From Alteromonas marina (GTDB lineage Bacteria; Pseudomonadota; Gammaproteobacteria; Enterobacterales; Alteromonadaceae): a stretch of DNA of 64,000 nucleotides. The notes beneath the pieces are model-generated. The model ran no database searches. It worked only from the letters and a program-made list of their open reading frames with translations, and was not told the DNA's origin. Shown here one piece after another: positions 1 to 8,606 of this stretch (the stretch's first letter is position 1; each line of letters begins with the position of its first letter). Location of the stretch: positions 62,001-126,000 of the forward strand of contig NZ_JWLW01000003.1 of assembly GCF_000808575.1 (NCBI RefSeq). The letters run 5' to 3'. A program made the translations under genes and the position numbers.

Positions 1-467
1 TTATGCATCCACTTGAGTGCCGCTTTATCGTCAGATGCTTTCGCCTCAACCCATTCAGATTTATCGCCCTTAAATTCTTTTTTCCAAAGCGGTACCGACT
101 GTTTAAGCATGTCCATTAAGTAGCAGGCAGCGTCAAACGCCGCTTTACGGTGGGGAGCGGCGGCACCTACCCATACAATTTGTTCGTTGTTGTGTATGCG
201 CCCTACTCTGTGCAGTGCGCCAGCACTGTTAAGTGAAAAGCGTTCGCTCGCTTGTTCAACCAGAAGCATTAACGCTTTTTCAGTCATGCCCGGGTAATGC
301 TCTAATTCGATGCCGTCTATATCGCCAGCGTTATTAAAATCTCGCACTAGCCCAGTAAAAGTAACAATCGCGCCGGTGTTGCCGCAGGCCTTCTTATCTG
401 CCGACTGCTTTAGCCTAGCGTAAAGCTCTCCTTGATCGAAATCTTCAACTTGAACTAGCGCAAACAT
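1..467 (-). CDS. moaE: MoaE, molybdopterin synthase large (catalytic) subunit, partial
   Basis: Large subunit of molybdopterin synthase, which converts cyclic pyranopterin monophosphate to molybdopterin using the MoaD thiocarboxylate as sulfur donor in the cytoplasm. Translation from the ATG at 467 gives a protein starting MFALVQVEDFDQGELY. It contains the family hallmarks GAIVTFTGLVRD, HRVGRI and PHRKAAFDA, and ends in VPLWKKEF...WVEA, where the catalytic lysines lie in this family. The last complete codon is at 3-5 and no in-frame stop is reached, so the final residues lie outside the window. The start is 2 bases downstream of the moaD stop, so the two subunits are surely co-translated. The identification is secure. 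Confidence 0.95.
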   Translation of the reverse strand, partial: MFALVQVEDFDQGELYARLKQSADKKACGNTGAIVTFTGLVRDFNNAGDIDGIELEHYPGMTEKALMLLVEQASERFSLNSAGALHRVGRIHNNEQIVWVGAAAPHRKAAFDAACYLMDMLKQSVPLWKKEFKGDKSEWVEAKASDDKAALKWMH

Positions 468-469
468 AG

Positions 470-718
470 CTAGCCCCCTGTCACAGGTGGAAATAGCGCC
501 AGCTCATCACCGTCGCTAAGTACTGTTTGGAGATCGCAAAGCTCTTGATTACAGGCAGTAAGCACACTGCCCTCTAGGGCTAATGCCCACTTGTCACTAC
601 GCGTTTTAAGCTGCGATATCACGGTCTCAATAGTGCTGTTTTCGCTTATATGAAGCGCGATATTGTCCTCTCCCGTAATCTCTCGGGTTTGTGCGAATGT
701 TTTTACCGTTACCTGCAT
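470..718 (-). CDS. moaD: MoaD, molybdopterin synthase sulfur carrier
   Basis: An 82-residue ubiquitin-like protein ending in PPVTGG. The C-terminal Gly-Gly is adenylated by MoeB and then thiocarboxylated to donate sulfur in molybdopterin synthesis. Length and terminus are typical of MoaD. It lies 153 bases downstream of moaC and 2 bases upstream of moaE on the same strand, and moeB, its activating enzyme, is also in this cluster. Confidence 0.94.
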   Translation of the reverse strand: MQVTVKTFAQTREITGEDNIALHISENSTIETVISQLKTRSDKWALALEGSVLTACNQELCDLQTVLSDGDELALFPPVTGG

Positions 719-871
719 GCTTTGCCTGTTATCTACGTTATTAAGGTCGCTTTATGCGCGCAAATTAATCTTTCCAAGCCTCTGAAATGGGTTGAGCCTA
801 AAGTGCGTTGCTTTTTGAGCACGTGTACTCTTTATGCACGTCATTTTTTAGCTCACTGGCCTTTGTGAAAA

Positions 872-1351
872 CTAGGTGTCGAACTGCCAGTAGCCTGTCT
901 TACCGCCTTTTTTCTCCAGAACCCGTACCCCTTCCATATGCATGCCAGGGTCGATGGCTTTGCACATATCAAACAAGGTTAACAGCGCCACATTTACACC
1001 CGTGAGCGCTTCCATTTCAACGCCGGTTTTACCGCTTAGCTTGCAATAGCAGGTGGCTTGAATTCGGTTTTGGTCGGCCTGAATGTCGAAGTTTATATCC
1101 ACCTTTGACAGTGCCAATGGGTGACAAAGAGGAATAAGATCGGCGCAGCGTTTTGCCCCTTGAATACCCGCTACACGGGCAACTGCAAATACATCACCTT
1201 TTGCAATTTTTGATTCAGAGATTTGGCGAATAACGTCTTCGCTTACGTATAAAAAACCTTCTGCTGTGGCTTCTCGCTTGGTAACGTCTTTATCGCTAAC
1301 GTCGACCATATTGGCTTCGCCGCCAGCGTCTAAGTGGCTAAAGGTGCTCAT
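872..1351 (-). CDS. moaC: MoaC, cyclic pyranopterin monophosphate synthase
   Basis: A 159-residue protein that completes formation of cyclic pyranopterin monophosphate after the MoaA radical-SAM step. The N-terminus (FSHLDAGGEANMVDVSDKDVT), the ADLIPLCHPL segment containing the active-site histidine region, and the late MCKAIDPGMHMEGVRVLEKKGGKTG are characteristic of MoaC. Its ATG overlaps the moaB stop in an ATGA junction, so it is translationally coupled to moaB. No moaA is present in the window; it must be elsewhere. Confidence 0.96.
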   Translation of the reverse strand: MSTFSHLDAGGEANMVDVSDKDVTKREATAEGFLYVSEDVIRQISESKIAKGDVFAVARVAGIQGAKRCADLIPLCHPLALSKVDINFDIQADQNRIQATCYCKLSGKTGVEMEALTGVNVALLTLFDMCKAIDPGMHMEGVRVLEKKGGKTGYWQFDT

Positions 1352-1854
1352 GCTTCCACCAGATGCTTTACGAAATTACACGGTCTAAAGTCGGCATCAA
1401 GCTGGCTAGAAATAATTTTTTCCCACGCCGTACGACACGCGCCTGTTGAACCTGGCAGGCAGAAAATAACCGTATTATTAGCAAAGCCCGCTACTGCGCG
1501 AGACTGAATGGTTGATGTACCAATCTCTTCATAGCTAATTTGGCGAAATAGCTCGCCAAAGCCGTCGACTTCTTTGTCGAACAATACACTGATGGCCTCT
1601 GGCGTTGAGTCCCGGTGGGTGAAACCTGTACCACCGGTAATTAATACGGCGTGAATGTTTTTATCGGCAATCCACTTCGACACCACGGCGCGCTGCTGAT
1701 AAATATCGTCTTTCACCAAGTCGCGATCATAAAGGTTATGGCCAACCGAGGTAAGCGCCTCTTTCAAGTAGTCTCCCGACTTGTCGTTTTCGAGGGTGCG
1801 CGTATCTGAAATAGTGAGTACGGCAATATTAAGGGGTTGGCTGACAACTGACAT
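1348..1854 (-). CDS. moaB: MoaB, molybdenum cofactor biosynthesis protein B
   Basis: MoaB/MogA family protein that binds molybdopterin; in some bacteria it adenylylates it before metal insertion. The core has LTISDTRT, TGGTGFTHRDSTPEA and FCLPGSTGACRTAW, the family's nucleotide- and pterin-binding loops. The longest frame begins at 1911, but the ATG at 1854 (MSVVSQPLNIAVL) matches the usual MoaB start and has AGGA upstream at good spacing. That gives 168 residues. It is the first gene of the leftward moaB-moaC-moaD-moaE run, with a 4-base overlap into moaC. Confidence 0.93.
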   Translation of the reverse strand: MSVVSQPLNIAVLTISDTRTLENDKSGDYLKEALTSVGHNLYDRDLVKDDIYQQRAVVSKWIADKNIHAVLITGGTGFTHRDSTPEAISVLFDKEVDGFGELFRQISYEEIGTSTIQSRAVAGFANNTVIFCLPGSTGACRTAWEKIISSQLDADFRPCNFVKHLVEA

Positions 1855-1978
1855 ATGAAATCCTAATTTGATATGCGACATTTTGGCGGTTTTTGATAAA
1901 GTACCAGCCAAAATACTAATTGGTAATCACTTTATAAGGGTGCATGCCATGAATTCAACAACTAAGTTGGCATAAACT
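1855..1978. promoter_or_regulatory. Divergent promoter region between moaB and moeB
   Basis: The 124 bases between the two divergent Moco genes must hold the promoters for both directions. I see no convincing consensus -35/-10 pair and no Moco riboswitch fold; this is inferred from gene arrangement only. Confidence 0.4.
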
Positions 1979-2749
1979 ATGTCTAAAAGCCTAACTAATC
2001 AGCAGGCTATGCGCTATAACCGCCATATTGTACTTCCCAAAGTCGACCTAAACGGTCAGGAAGCGTTGTTAAACGCAAATATCTGTATCATTGGCATTGG
2101 CGGGCTTGGTACCGCGGCCGCAACTAGTCTGTGTGCCAGCGGCGTAGGCTCGCTTACACTCATCGACCATGACATTGTAGAGACCACCAACCTGCCAAGG
2201 CAAACCTTGTTTAGCGAACAAGACGTGGGCACAAGTAAAGTGGAAGCGGCTAAGTCGCGGCTTAATGCGATAAATAGCGACTGCGACATTACCGTAATAG
2301 CAAAGCCGTTTTCAGCGCCCGGCACTGCTCCACTATCGCCGACATTAAAACAGGCCATAAAACGTGCTGATGTTGTATTAGATTGCACTGACAACGTCGA
2401 CTCGCGAGATGTAATCAATGAATTGTGTTTCAAACTGAATACACCGCTGGTTTCAGGCGCGGCCATTCGCTTTGAAGGCCAGCTTTTCGTCGCTATACCC
2501 GGTGAGAGCCGTTGCTATGCATGCTTACGAACGCTATTTGAATCGCCCGATTTAAGCTGTGTAGAGGCAGGTATATTCTCGCCAGTAGTAAATATTGTTG
2601 GTACTTACCAAGCTATGCTTGCCATGCAAGTATTGATGGATTTCGATAATATTCCTAAAAACACGTTAATGACGTTTGATGCTCTGTCGCACGAGTGGCG
2701 AAACTGGAAGCTACCTAAAGGCGTGGACTGCGAGCTATGTGCTTGTTAA
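1979..2749 (+). CDS. moeB: MoeB, molybdopterin-synthase adenylyltransferase
   Basis: An E1-like enzyme that adenylates the MoaD C-terminal glycine. The 256-residue protein has the ThiF/MoeB nucleotide-binding loop GIGGLG near residue 39, the RYNRHIVLP opening, the DCTDN motif near 135 and two CxxC pairs (C179/C182 and C251/C254) that bind structural zinc in this family. It is transcribed away from moaB. ThiF and HesA are the alternative assignments, but the Moco context favours MoeB. The ATG at 1979 lacks a strong ribosome binding site. Confidence 0.92.
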   Translation: MSKSLTNQQAMRYNRHIVLPKVDLNGQEALLNANICIIGIGGLGTAAATSLCASGVGSLTLIDHDIVETTNLPRQTLFSEQDVGTSKVEAAKSRLNAINSDCDITVIAKPFSAPGTAPLSPTLKQAIKRADVVLDCTDNVDSRDVINELCFKLNTPLVSGAAIRFEGQLFVAIPGESRCYACLRTLFESPDLSCVEAGIFSPVVNIVGTYQAMLAMQVLMDFDNIPKNTLMTFDALSHEWRNWKLPKGVDCELCAC

Positions 2750-2839
2750 GTTTATGTGCATTTGCGGTATGAATTCTAAAAACGTGATTAAAAACAACAG
2801 ACTAAAACAAAGAACAAGACAGAAAATAGGTTGATTTAA

Positions 2840-3958
2840 ATGACAACCCAAGTAGTGAAAAAACACATGGTAGTGGCGCAAAACGCGTCTGGACGTAACA
2901 TGAACGTGCCAATTTATCGTATGAAAGGCGCGCGGCCTGGCCCTACTGTGTATATTCAAAGTTCTATTCACGGCGCAGAAGTACAAGGTAACGTGGTTAT
3001 TTACCATCTTATTCAGCGCTTAAAAGACATGGATATTTGCGGCGAGATTATCTTAGTGCCCAACTGTAATCCCATTGGTACAAACATTAAAGCCGGTGAA
3101 TACACATTAGGACGTTTCGACCCTGTGAACGGCACAAACTGGAACCGTGGCTATTTCTTTGACAAAGGTGCAGTTGAGCATTTCGCCAAAACCGTCACCC
3201 GCGAAGAGTCGATTGAAGGCATAAAACAACGTTTTCGTGCACACCTGTCTAATGCTATCGACAACAAGTTGGCTGAACCCTGGGGTTTAGGGCTTGCGCA
3301 GCAGCTAAATCTAAAGCTACAGCAAATGGCGGTGAACGCCGACTTCGTACTAGATCTACATAACGGCCCAGTATCTACCCGCCACGTTTATGTTCCCGAA
3401 TACGCCAAAGACAGCGCCAAATTATTTAACATTCCACACTGTATTTTTATTCCGAATGTATTTGCAGGCGCATTAGACGAAGCAACATTTTGCCCGTGGT
3501 GGACACTGCAAGAAAGTATAAAAACTAATTTAGAGCGTGAGATCAGCTTTAACGTTGAAGCCTTTACCCTTGAAATGGGTAGCCAAGAAGTTATCGACTT
3601 TAATGAAGGCAATATAGACGCCACCAGTATTCTTAGTTACCTAAACGCAAAAGGTGTATTGCACGAGTGCGATATTAAGCCGAAAGAGATGCAGCGTTTA
3701 GGCGTGTATTTAAAAGACTATAAAACCCTGTTTACTAACTGGGGCGGCATGGTGGAGTACATGGCGAAACCAGGCCAAACAGTTAAGAAAGGTGAGCCGC
3801 TAGCGCAAATTTTAAATATTGACGACCTAGATACGGACAACGGCAGCAGAACTTTAGAAGCGCCCTGCGATCTTATCCCTATTTTACACTTCCCTTCAGC
3901 ATCAGTGTTGAGTGGTACGCAGTTGTATAAGGTGTTTACGAATTATAAGGAGTTGTAG
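2840..3958 (+). CDS. Succinylglutamate desuccinylase/aspartoacylase family zinc deacylase
   Basis: A 372-residue member of the M14-like deacylase family (AstE/AspA Pfam family). Visible zinc ligands are H44 and E47 in SSIHGAEVQGN and H174 in LDLHNGP. The asparagine/arginine segment around NWNRGYF (residue 100) is where the family binds the substrate carboxylate. The C-terminal part (GGMVEYMAKPGQTVKKGEPLAQI) looks like a lipoyl-type barrel, common in the bacterial branch. The substrate is unknown: no ast or ectoine genes lie nearby. It is monocistronic, 90 bases after moeB. Confidence 0.88.
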   Translation: MTTQVVKKHMVVAQNASGRNMNVPIYRMKGARPGPTVYIQSSIHGAEVQGNVVIYHLIQRLKDMDICGEIILVPNCNPIGTNIKAGEYTLGRFDPVNGTNWNRGYFFDKGAVEHFAKTVTREESIEGIKQRFRAHLSNAIDNKLAEPWGLGLAQQLNLKLQQMAVNADFVLDLHNGPVSTRHVYVPEYAKDSAKLFNIPHCIFIPNVFAGALDEATFCPWWTLQESIKTNLEREISFNVEAFTLEMGSQEVIDFNEGNIDATSILSYLNAKGVLHECDIKPKEMQRLGVYLKDYKTLFTNWGGMVEYMAKPGQTVKKGEPLAQILNIDDLDTDNGSRTLEAPCDLIPILHFPSASVLSGTQLYKVFTNYKEL

Positions 3959-4063
3959 GTTTTTGTACGCCATTTGATGGAATAAAACTTTATTACAACA
4001 TGGTTGATTAGAGTACCTAGAAATGTCTCACGCTAGCTGCTGGTTTAATTTTTGAATTACTTC

Positions 4064-4094
4064 CTGCCGTTCAATTTATTGTATTGAACGGCAG
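4064..4094. terminator. Perfect 12-bp hairpin, possible bidirectional terminator
   Basis: CTGCCGTTCAAT (4064-4075) and its exact complement (4083-4094) are separated by 7 bases. It lies about 105 bases after the deacylase stop and downstream of the convergent RND operon. There is no T-run, so it may equally be a protein site or a repeat-family member. Confidence 0.4.
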
Positions 4095-4151
4095 AAGAGT
4101 ACCTTAAGCGGCCCATCGCTCAAAGACCCTTCGATGGCTGCAATGAGCGTA

Positions 4152-4189
4152 AAGCGGACCTTGACCACAGCAAATGCGCTGGTCCGCTT
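4152..4189. repeat. Inverted repeat AAGCGGACC...GGTCCGCTT
   Basis: Nine-base arms at 4152-4160 and 4181-4189 match perfectly across a 20-base loop that itself contains a small CAGC/GCTG stem. No T-run follows. It may belong to a dispersed intergenic repeat, which cannot be tested within this window. Confidence 0.4.
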
Positions 4190-4502
4190 CAGACAAACAG
4201 CAGACGTTCAGGGCTCTCTGCTCTTGATTCCGATATTTACCATAAGCGGAAGTTAATATGCTTTATTCTGACTGACTCTTCAGTGGCATAAAGCAGTTAT
4301 TCAGACCACAATAGTCCACAGGATGCGCCTCCAAAAGCCGAATGTTGAATATTACAATTGATAACCAACCCTACAACTCCAAATTTTTATTACAAAGCGA
4401 TTTACGAGCCACCTCCCCATTTTGTCAAAAGAAGTCGAATGATCGTCATGGGGGTAAGTAAATCCGGGGCATTGATTTATAAACCCAAATGCCCCAGTGC
4501 TG

Positions 4503-7500
4503 CTAATTCACCTTATAGTGAACGAGTCTATAGAGTACAGGTAGTACAACCAGAGTTAACAAGGTAGAGGATATGATCCCACCAATGACCACCGTTGCCA
4601 GAGGTCGCTGCACCTCTGCGCCAGTACCTACGTTAAGCGCCATGGGCACGAAACCAAGACTCGCCACTAACGCTGTCATCAGCACTGGCCGCAAGCGAGT
4701 CATTGCACCATCAATAATCGAGTTTACCAACTCGCCAGTCTCTTCCATCCTCTGCCTGATAAAAGACAGCATTACCAGACCATTCAATACAGCAATACCA
4801 GAGAGCGCGATAAAACCAATCCCTGCCGATATTGAAAGAGGCATATCTCTGATCCAAAGAGCAAAGATGCCGCCAGTTAATGCCAAAGGGACGCCTGTGA
4901 AAATTATCAAGGCGTCTTTGACTGAGCCAAATGCAATCACAAGTAATGCAAGGATCAGGAAAAGCGTTGCGGGCACAACCAAGCTCAGTCGTTGACTTGC
5001 ACTTTCCAATTGCTCAAACGTTCCACCATAACTTATCCAATAACCACTCGGCAGTGCCACATTGGCTGCGATTTGCTCTTTAGCATCATTGACAAAAGAG
5101 CCTAAATCACGATCTCTCACATTTGCTGTGACGACGATACGGCGTTTTGCGTTTTCTCGACTTATTTGACTGGGTATATTGGTATATTCAAGCTCAGCCA
5201 CCTCGGCGATTGGCACATACTCACCATCATTGGTCATGATGGGTATATTTCCCAGCGCTTCTAAATCATTGCGAATCTCTTCAGGATAACGAACAACAAT
5301 CTCAAAGCGTCTGTCGCCTTCAAATACCAAACCAGCTTCTTTGCCGCCAACTGATGCACTTAACCACGTTTGCAAGTCAGTTACGTCTAAGTTGTAACGC
5401 GCCAGCGCATAAGGCTTCGGGTTCACCGTGAAGATGGGGATCTCATCTACTTGTTCTACTCGTGCATCAGCAGCGCCCGGAATATCTTGTAATACGGATA
5501 AAACATCACCAGCTGAATCCCGCAGCTTATCCAGATCATCACCATATATCTTGATCCCTAAATCTGCCCTAACGCCACTAATTAATTCGTTAAAGCGCAT
5601 CTGTATAGGTTGCGTAAACTCATAGTTATTGCCGGGTACATTTTGAAGATCCCTCTCCAATTGCTCGACAAATTCCGTTTTCGATAATGCAGGGTTTGGC
5701 CATTCATCAATTGGTTTTAGCATTACAAAAGTGTCAGTGACGTTGGGTGGCATAGCATCAGTAGCCACCTCAGCAGTACCCGTTTTAGCAAATACGGTGT
5801 TTACCTGTGGGTATTGCATAATGACCTGTTCAAGCCGTTTTTGCATATCGACAGCTTGTTCAATTCCTGTGCCGGGCACTCTCATTGCATGAAGGGCTAT
5901 GTCACCCTCATCTAGTTGCGGCACAAATTCAGAACCTAGGCGCATCCCAAACCAAACACTGATAACTACGAGTAATGTTGCTGCACCTACTACCAACCAT
6001 CGTAATTTTAATGCCCACTCCAGTACAGGGCGGTAAACTGATTTAGCCCCAGTGATTATTGGACTCGCTTTTTCACTGACTTTGCCTGACATAAACATAG
6101 CAACAGCTGCGGGCACAATGGTGATTGAAAATACCATTGCCGCTAGCAATGCCAATATTACGGTAGCCGCCATTGGGTGAAACATCTTCCCTTCGACACC
6201 TGTTAAGCTAAAGATAGGAATGTACACAATCGTGATTATCATCACGCCAAATAGACTTGGGCGTATCACCTCATTCGTTGCCTCAAATACGACTTCCAGC
6301 CGTTCTTTAAGAGGCAGTATTGCACCCGTTCGCCGCTGCGATTCACTTAATCGCCTAATACAGTTCTCGACGATAATAACCGCTCCGTCAACAATCAGTC
6401 CAAAGTCTAACGCACCTAAGCTCATTAGGTTCGCGCTAACGCCCGTTTGTACCATGCCTATTATTGTGGCAAGCATGGCAAGTGGGATGACAGCGGCGGT
6501 GATAATTGCTGCCCGTATATTGCCCAGCAATAAAAATAAGACAACAATAACGAGTAGTGCGCCTTCAACAAGGTTTTTTTGTACTGTATTGATGGCTTTA
6601 TCCACGAGCGTAGTGCGATCGTATACACTTTGGATAATTACGCCCTCTGGCAGGCTTGCTTGGATTTCATCCACTTTATCAGCCACGTCTAGCGCAACAG
6701 CTCGGCTATTTTCGCCTATTAGCATCATAGCTGTGCCCAACACCGTCTCTTGACCTTCTCGTGTTGCAGCGCCCGTTCTAAGCTCCTTACCGATGGCGAC
6801 CTCTGCAATGTCACTTACCGTGACGGGAGATCGGTTTGTAAGCGTTACCACCACGTTACCGATGTCCTCAACGCTCGAAAGTCTCGCTTGTGAACGTACT
6901 AGTATTTGCTGGCCGTTGCGTTCAATGTACCCAGCGCCCTGATTAGCGTTATTTCGATTTAATGCCCGCAATAAATCGTCAGTACTAACGCCGTAATTAA
7001 GCATAAGTTGAGGATTAGGCTTCACATGATACTGTTTGGTAAACCCCCCAATAGCATTAACCTCTGTTACCCCTTTCACCAAGGCCAGTTGAGGTTTCAC
7101 CACCCAATCGTGTAACTCTCGAAGCGCCATTGCATCAAATTTTCTGCCATCGACAGTTACTGTGCCGGGCTTCGCGCTAAGCGTGTACATGTAAATTTCA
7201 CCCAAACCTGTGGCAATCGGCCCCATCTTAGGCTCAATACCATCGGGCAATTGGCTTTTGATAATGCCTAGCCGTTCGTTTATGAGGTTTCTGGCAAAAT
7301 AGAGATCCGTGCCTTCTTCAAAAACGGCCGTCACTTGTGATAAGCCATAGCGCGATAGTGAACGTGTGTAGTCCAAGTTTGGTAATCCTGCCAAAGCGTT
7401 TTCTACCAAAAAGGTGATACGTTGTTCAGTTTCAAGCGGTGAATAACCTTCTGCTTGTGTGTTGATTTGTACCTGAACGTTGGTGATATCGGGTACGGCA

Positions 7501-7610
7501 TCAATAGGCAGCTTTTGATAACTGAATAGGCCTAATCCAATCACCAAAAAGGAAAGCATCAGAAAAATACCGCGCTTTTCGATTGCGGTACGAATAATGG
7601 AAACTAGCAT
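4503..7610 (-). CDS. czcA: CzcA-like heavy-metal RND efflux pump
   Basis: Inner-membrane proton-driven pump of 1035 residues, the size of HME-RND proteins. The N-terminus (one membrane helix, then LPIDAVPDITNVQVQI) and the TM4 motif DFGLIVDGAVIIVEN are the signature of the divalent-cation (Zn/Co/Cd) groups rather than the Cu/Ag CusA group, which has a different TM4 motif. It works with the adaptor and outer-membrane channel encoded just upstream to expel metal from periplasm and cytoplasm. It is the last gene of a seven-gene leftward operon, 60 bases after the adaptor. Exact metal specificity is inferred. Confidence 0.93.
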   Translation of the reverse strand: MLVSIIRTAIEKRGIFLMLSFLVIGLGLFSYQKLPIDAVPDITNVQVQINTQAEGYSPLETEQRITFLVENALAGLPNLDYTRSLSRYGLSQVTAVFEEGTDLYFARNLINERLGIIKSQLPDGIEPKMGPIATGLGEIYMYTLSAKPGTVTVDGRKFDAMALRELHDWVVKPQLALVKGVTEVNAIGGFTKQYHVKPNPQLMLNYGVSTDDLLRALNRNNANQGAGYIERNGQQILVRSQARLSSVEDIGNVVVTLTNRSPVTVSDIAEVAIGKELRTGAATREGQETVLGTAMMLIGENSRAVALDVADKVDEIQASLPEGVIIQSVYDRTTLVDKAINTVQKNLVEGALLVIVVLFLLLGNIRAAIITAAVIPLAMLATIIGMVQTGVSANLMSLGALDFGLIVDGAVIIVENCIRRLSESQRRTGAILPLKERLEVVFEATNEVIRPSLFGVMIITIVYIPIFSLTGVEGKMFHPMAATVILALLAAMVFSITIVPAAVAMFMSGKVSEKASPIITGAKSVYRPVLEWALKLRWLVVGAATLLVVISVWFGMRLGSEFVPQLDEGDIALHAMRVPGTGIEQAVDMQKRLEQVIMQYPQVNTVFAKTGTAEVATDAMPPNVTDTFVMLKPIDEWPNPALSKTEFVEQLERDLQNVPGNNYEFTQPIQMRFNELISGVRADLGIKIYGDDLDKLRDSAGDVLSVLQDIPGAADARVEQVDEIPIFTVNPKPYALARYNLDVTDLQTWLSASVGGKEAGLVFEGDRRFEIVVRYPEEIRNDLEALGNIPIMTNDGEYVPIAEVAELEYTNIPSQISRENAKRRIVVTANVRDRDLGSFVNDAKEQIAANVALPSGYWISYGGTFEQLESASQRLSLVVPATLFLILALLVIAFGSVKDALIIFTGVPLALTGGIFALWIRDMPLSISAGIGFIALSGIAVLNGLVMLSFIRQRMEETGELVNSIIDGAMTRLRPVLMTALVASLGFVPMALNVGTGAEVQRPLATVVIGGIISSTLLTLVVLPVLYRLVHYKVN

Positions 7611-7670
7611 CTTAAACCTCCCTTAGAACTACACGCCATTTGACAGGGAAATATCAGTTGTAGTGAGGCA

Positions 7671-8606
7671 TTAATGATCATGGCCTGCCTCCGATTTTTC
7701 CAAATCTGCTTTAATTATGTAGCTATTGGAAGCCACGACGCGTTCGCCTGCTTCAAGGCCACTGATAACCTCGATATAGTGACCATCTGAGACACCAAGC
7801 TCTACCGCTCTGGGCGCATACTCATCACCCTCAACCACAAAAACAACTTGTTTGGCTTCATACTCTTGCACAGAAGATAGAGGAACCGAATGACTTACTG
7901 ACTTAGTTGACGTCGTAACTTGTGCTTTGACCAGCGTACCGAGTGGCCAATATCCAGTACTATTATCGACAGCTACATTGGCAAGAGAGTGTGGATTGCC
8001 ATCAGCTGAAGGCGTAATATATGCAATCTTGGAGGTTTGGTTGAAACCTGCGTGGCTTAGTTCAACTGACTGTCCAACCTTGATGCTGCTAAGCATTTGT
8101 GAAAAAACGGTCAGCTGTGCCCATACGTTTTTATAGTTAGCTAACGAAAAAAGTACTTGCCCGTTTGATAACTCACCATTATTCGCATGTCGCGCAATCA
8201 CATTGCCATCAAAAGGTGACGTGATGGAATAACTTTTTAAACTCTCATTGGACTCAACAACCGCTAAAATATCACCTTTCTTAACGGAATCGCCAATGTT
8301 GACTTTTACATCTTTAATAACACCGTCAAACCGTGCTCTTATATGACTTAATGAGGCGGGGTCTGCACTAATTCGCCCATAAAGCGTACTCGTTAACGCA
8401 ATATCGCGTGCGAGCACGGGAGTTGCAGAAATACCATTCTGAATTGCTGTTTCATTGCTCATTCTTACGACTTCACCTGCGTGATTGTCTTGATCGCTGG
8501 AACTTACATCACTGTGTTTACCTCCTGCGATTGCGGTTAGGCTATAAAGGCTAAGGGTGAAGATAGAAATAAGTACTTTTTGTATTGTGAATTTATTCAT
8601 AATCAT
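7671..8606 (-). CDS. czcB: CzcB-like RND periplasmic adaptor
   Basis: Membrane-fusion protein of 311 residues linking the RND pump to the TolC-like channel. A signal peptide covers about residues 1-27. A split lipoyl/barrel-sandwich domain (HIRARFDGVIKDVKVNIGDSVKKGDIL and YSITSPFDGNVIARHANNGE) and a beta-barrel follow. The N-terminal region (GGKHSDVSS...DNHAGE) and the C-terminal GHDH carry histidines suited to metal contact. Two in-frame ATGs (8606 and 8600) both overlap the end of the channel gene, so translation is coupled. Confidence 0.92.
   Translation of the reverse strand: MIMNKFTIQKVLISIFTLSLYSLTAIAGGKHSDVSSSDQDNHAGEVVRMSNETAIQNGISATPVLARDIALTSTLYGRISADPASLSHIRARFDGVIKDVKVNIGDSVKKGDILAVVESNESLKSYSITSPFDGNVIARHANNGELSNGQVLFSLANYKNVWAQLTVFSQMLSSIKVGQSVELSHAGFNQTSKIAYITPSADGNPHSLANVAVDNSTGYWPLGTLVKAQVTTSTKSVSHSVPLSSVQEYEAKQVVFVVEGDEYAPRAVELGVSDGHYIEVISGLEAGERVVASNSYIIKADLEKSEAGHDH

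Larger units (their letters stand above)
3959..4502. other. Gene-free stretch with two long hairpins at the left border of the metal block
   Basis: The 544 bases between the deacylase and the RND pump stop hold no credible gene. They contain the perfect inverted repeat at 4064-4094 and a second at 4152-4189, described separately. This is the junction between housekeeping genes and the accessory metal-resistance block. No flanking direct repeat matching the right side near 20811-21021 was seen by eye. Confidence 0.5.

Noticed and set aside
1855-1978. Possible Moco riboswitch between moaB and moeB
   Set aside because: The region is only 124 bases and I could not draw the conserved Moco aptamer stems; such riboswitches usually precede moaA.
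4573-6753. Long plus-strand open frames opposite the RND pump gene (for example 177 residues at 6220-6753)
   Set aside because: They mirror the codon bias of a clearly real czcA on the other strand, have no recognisable domains and no ribosome sites.
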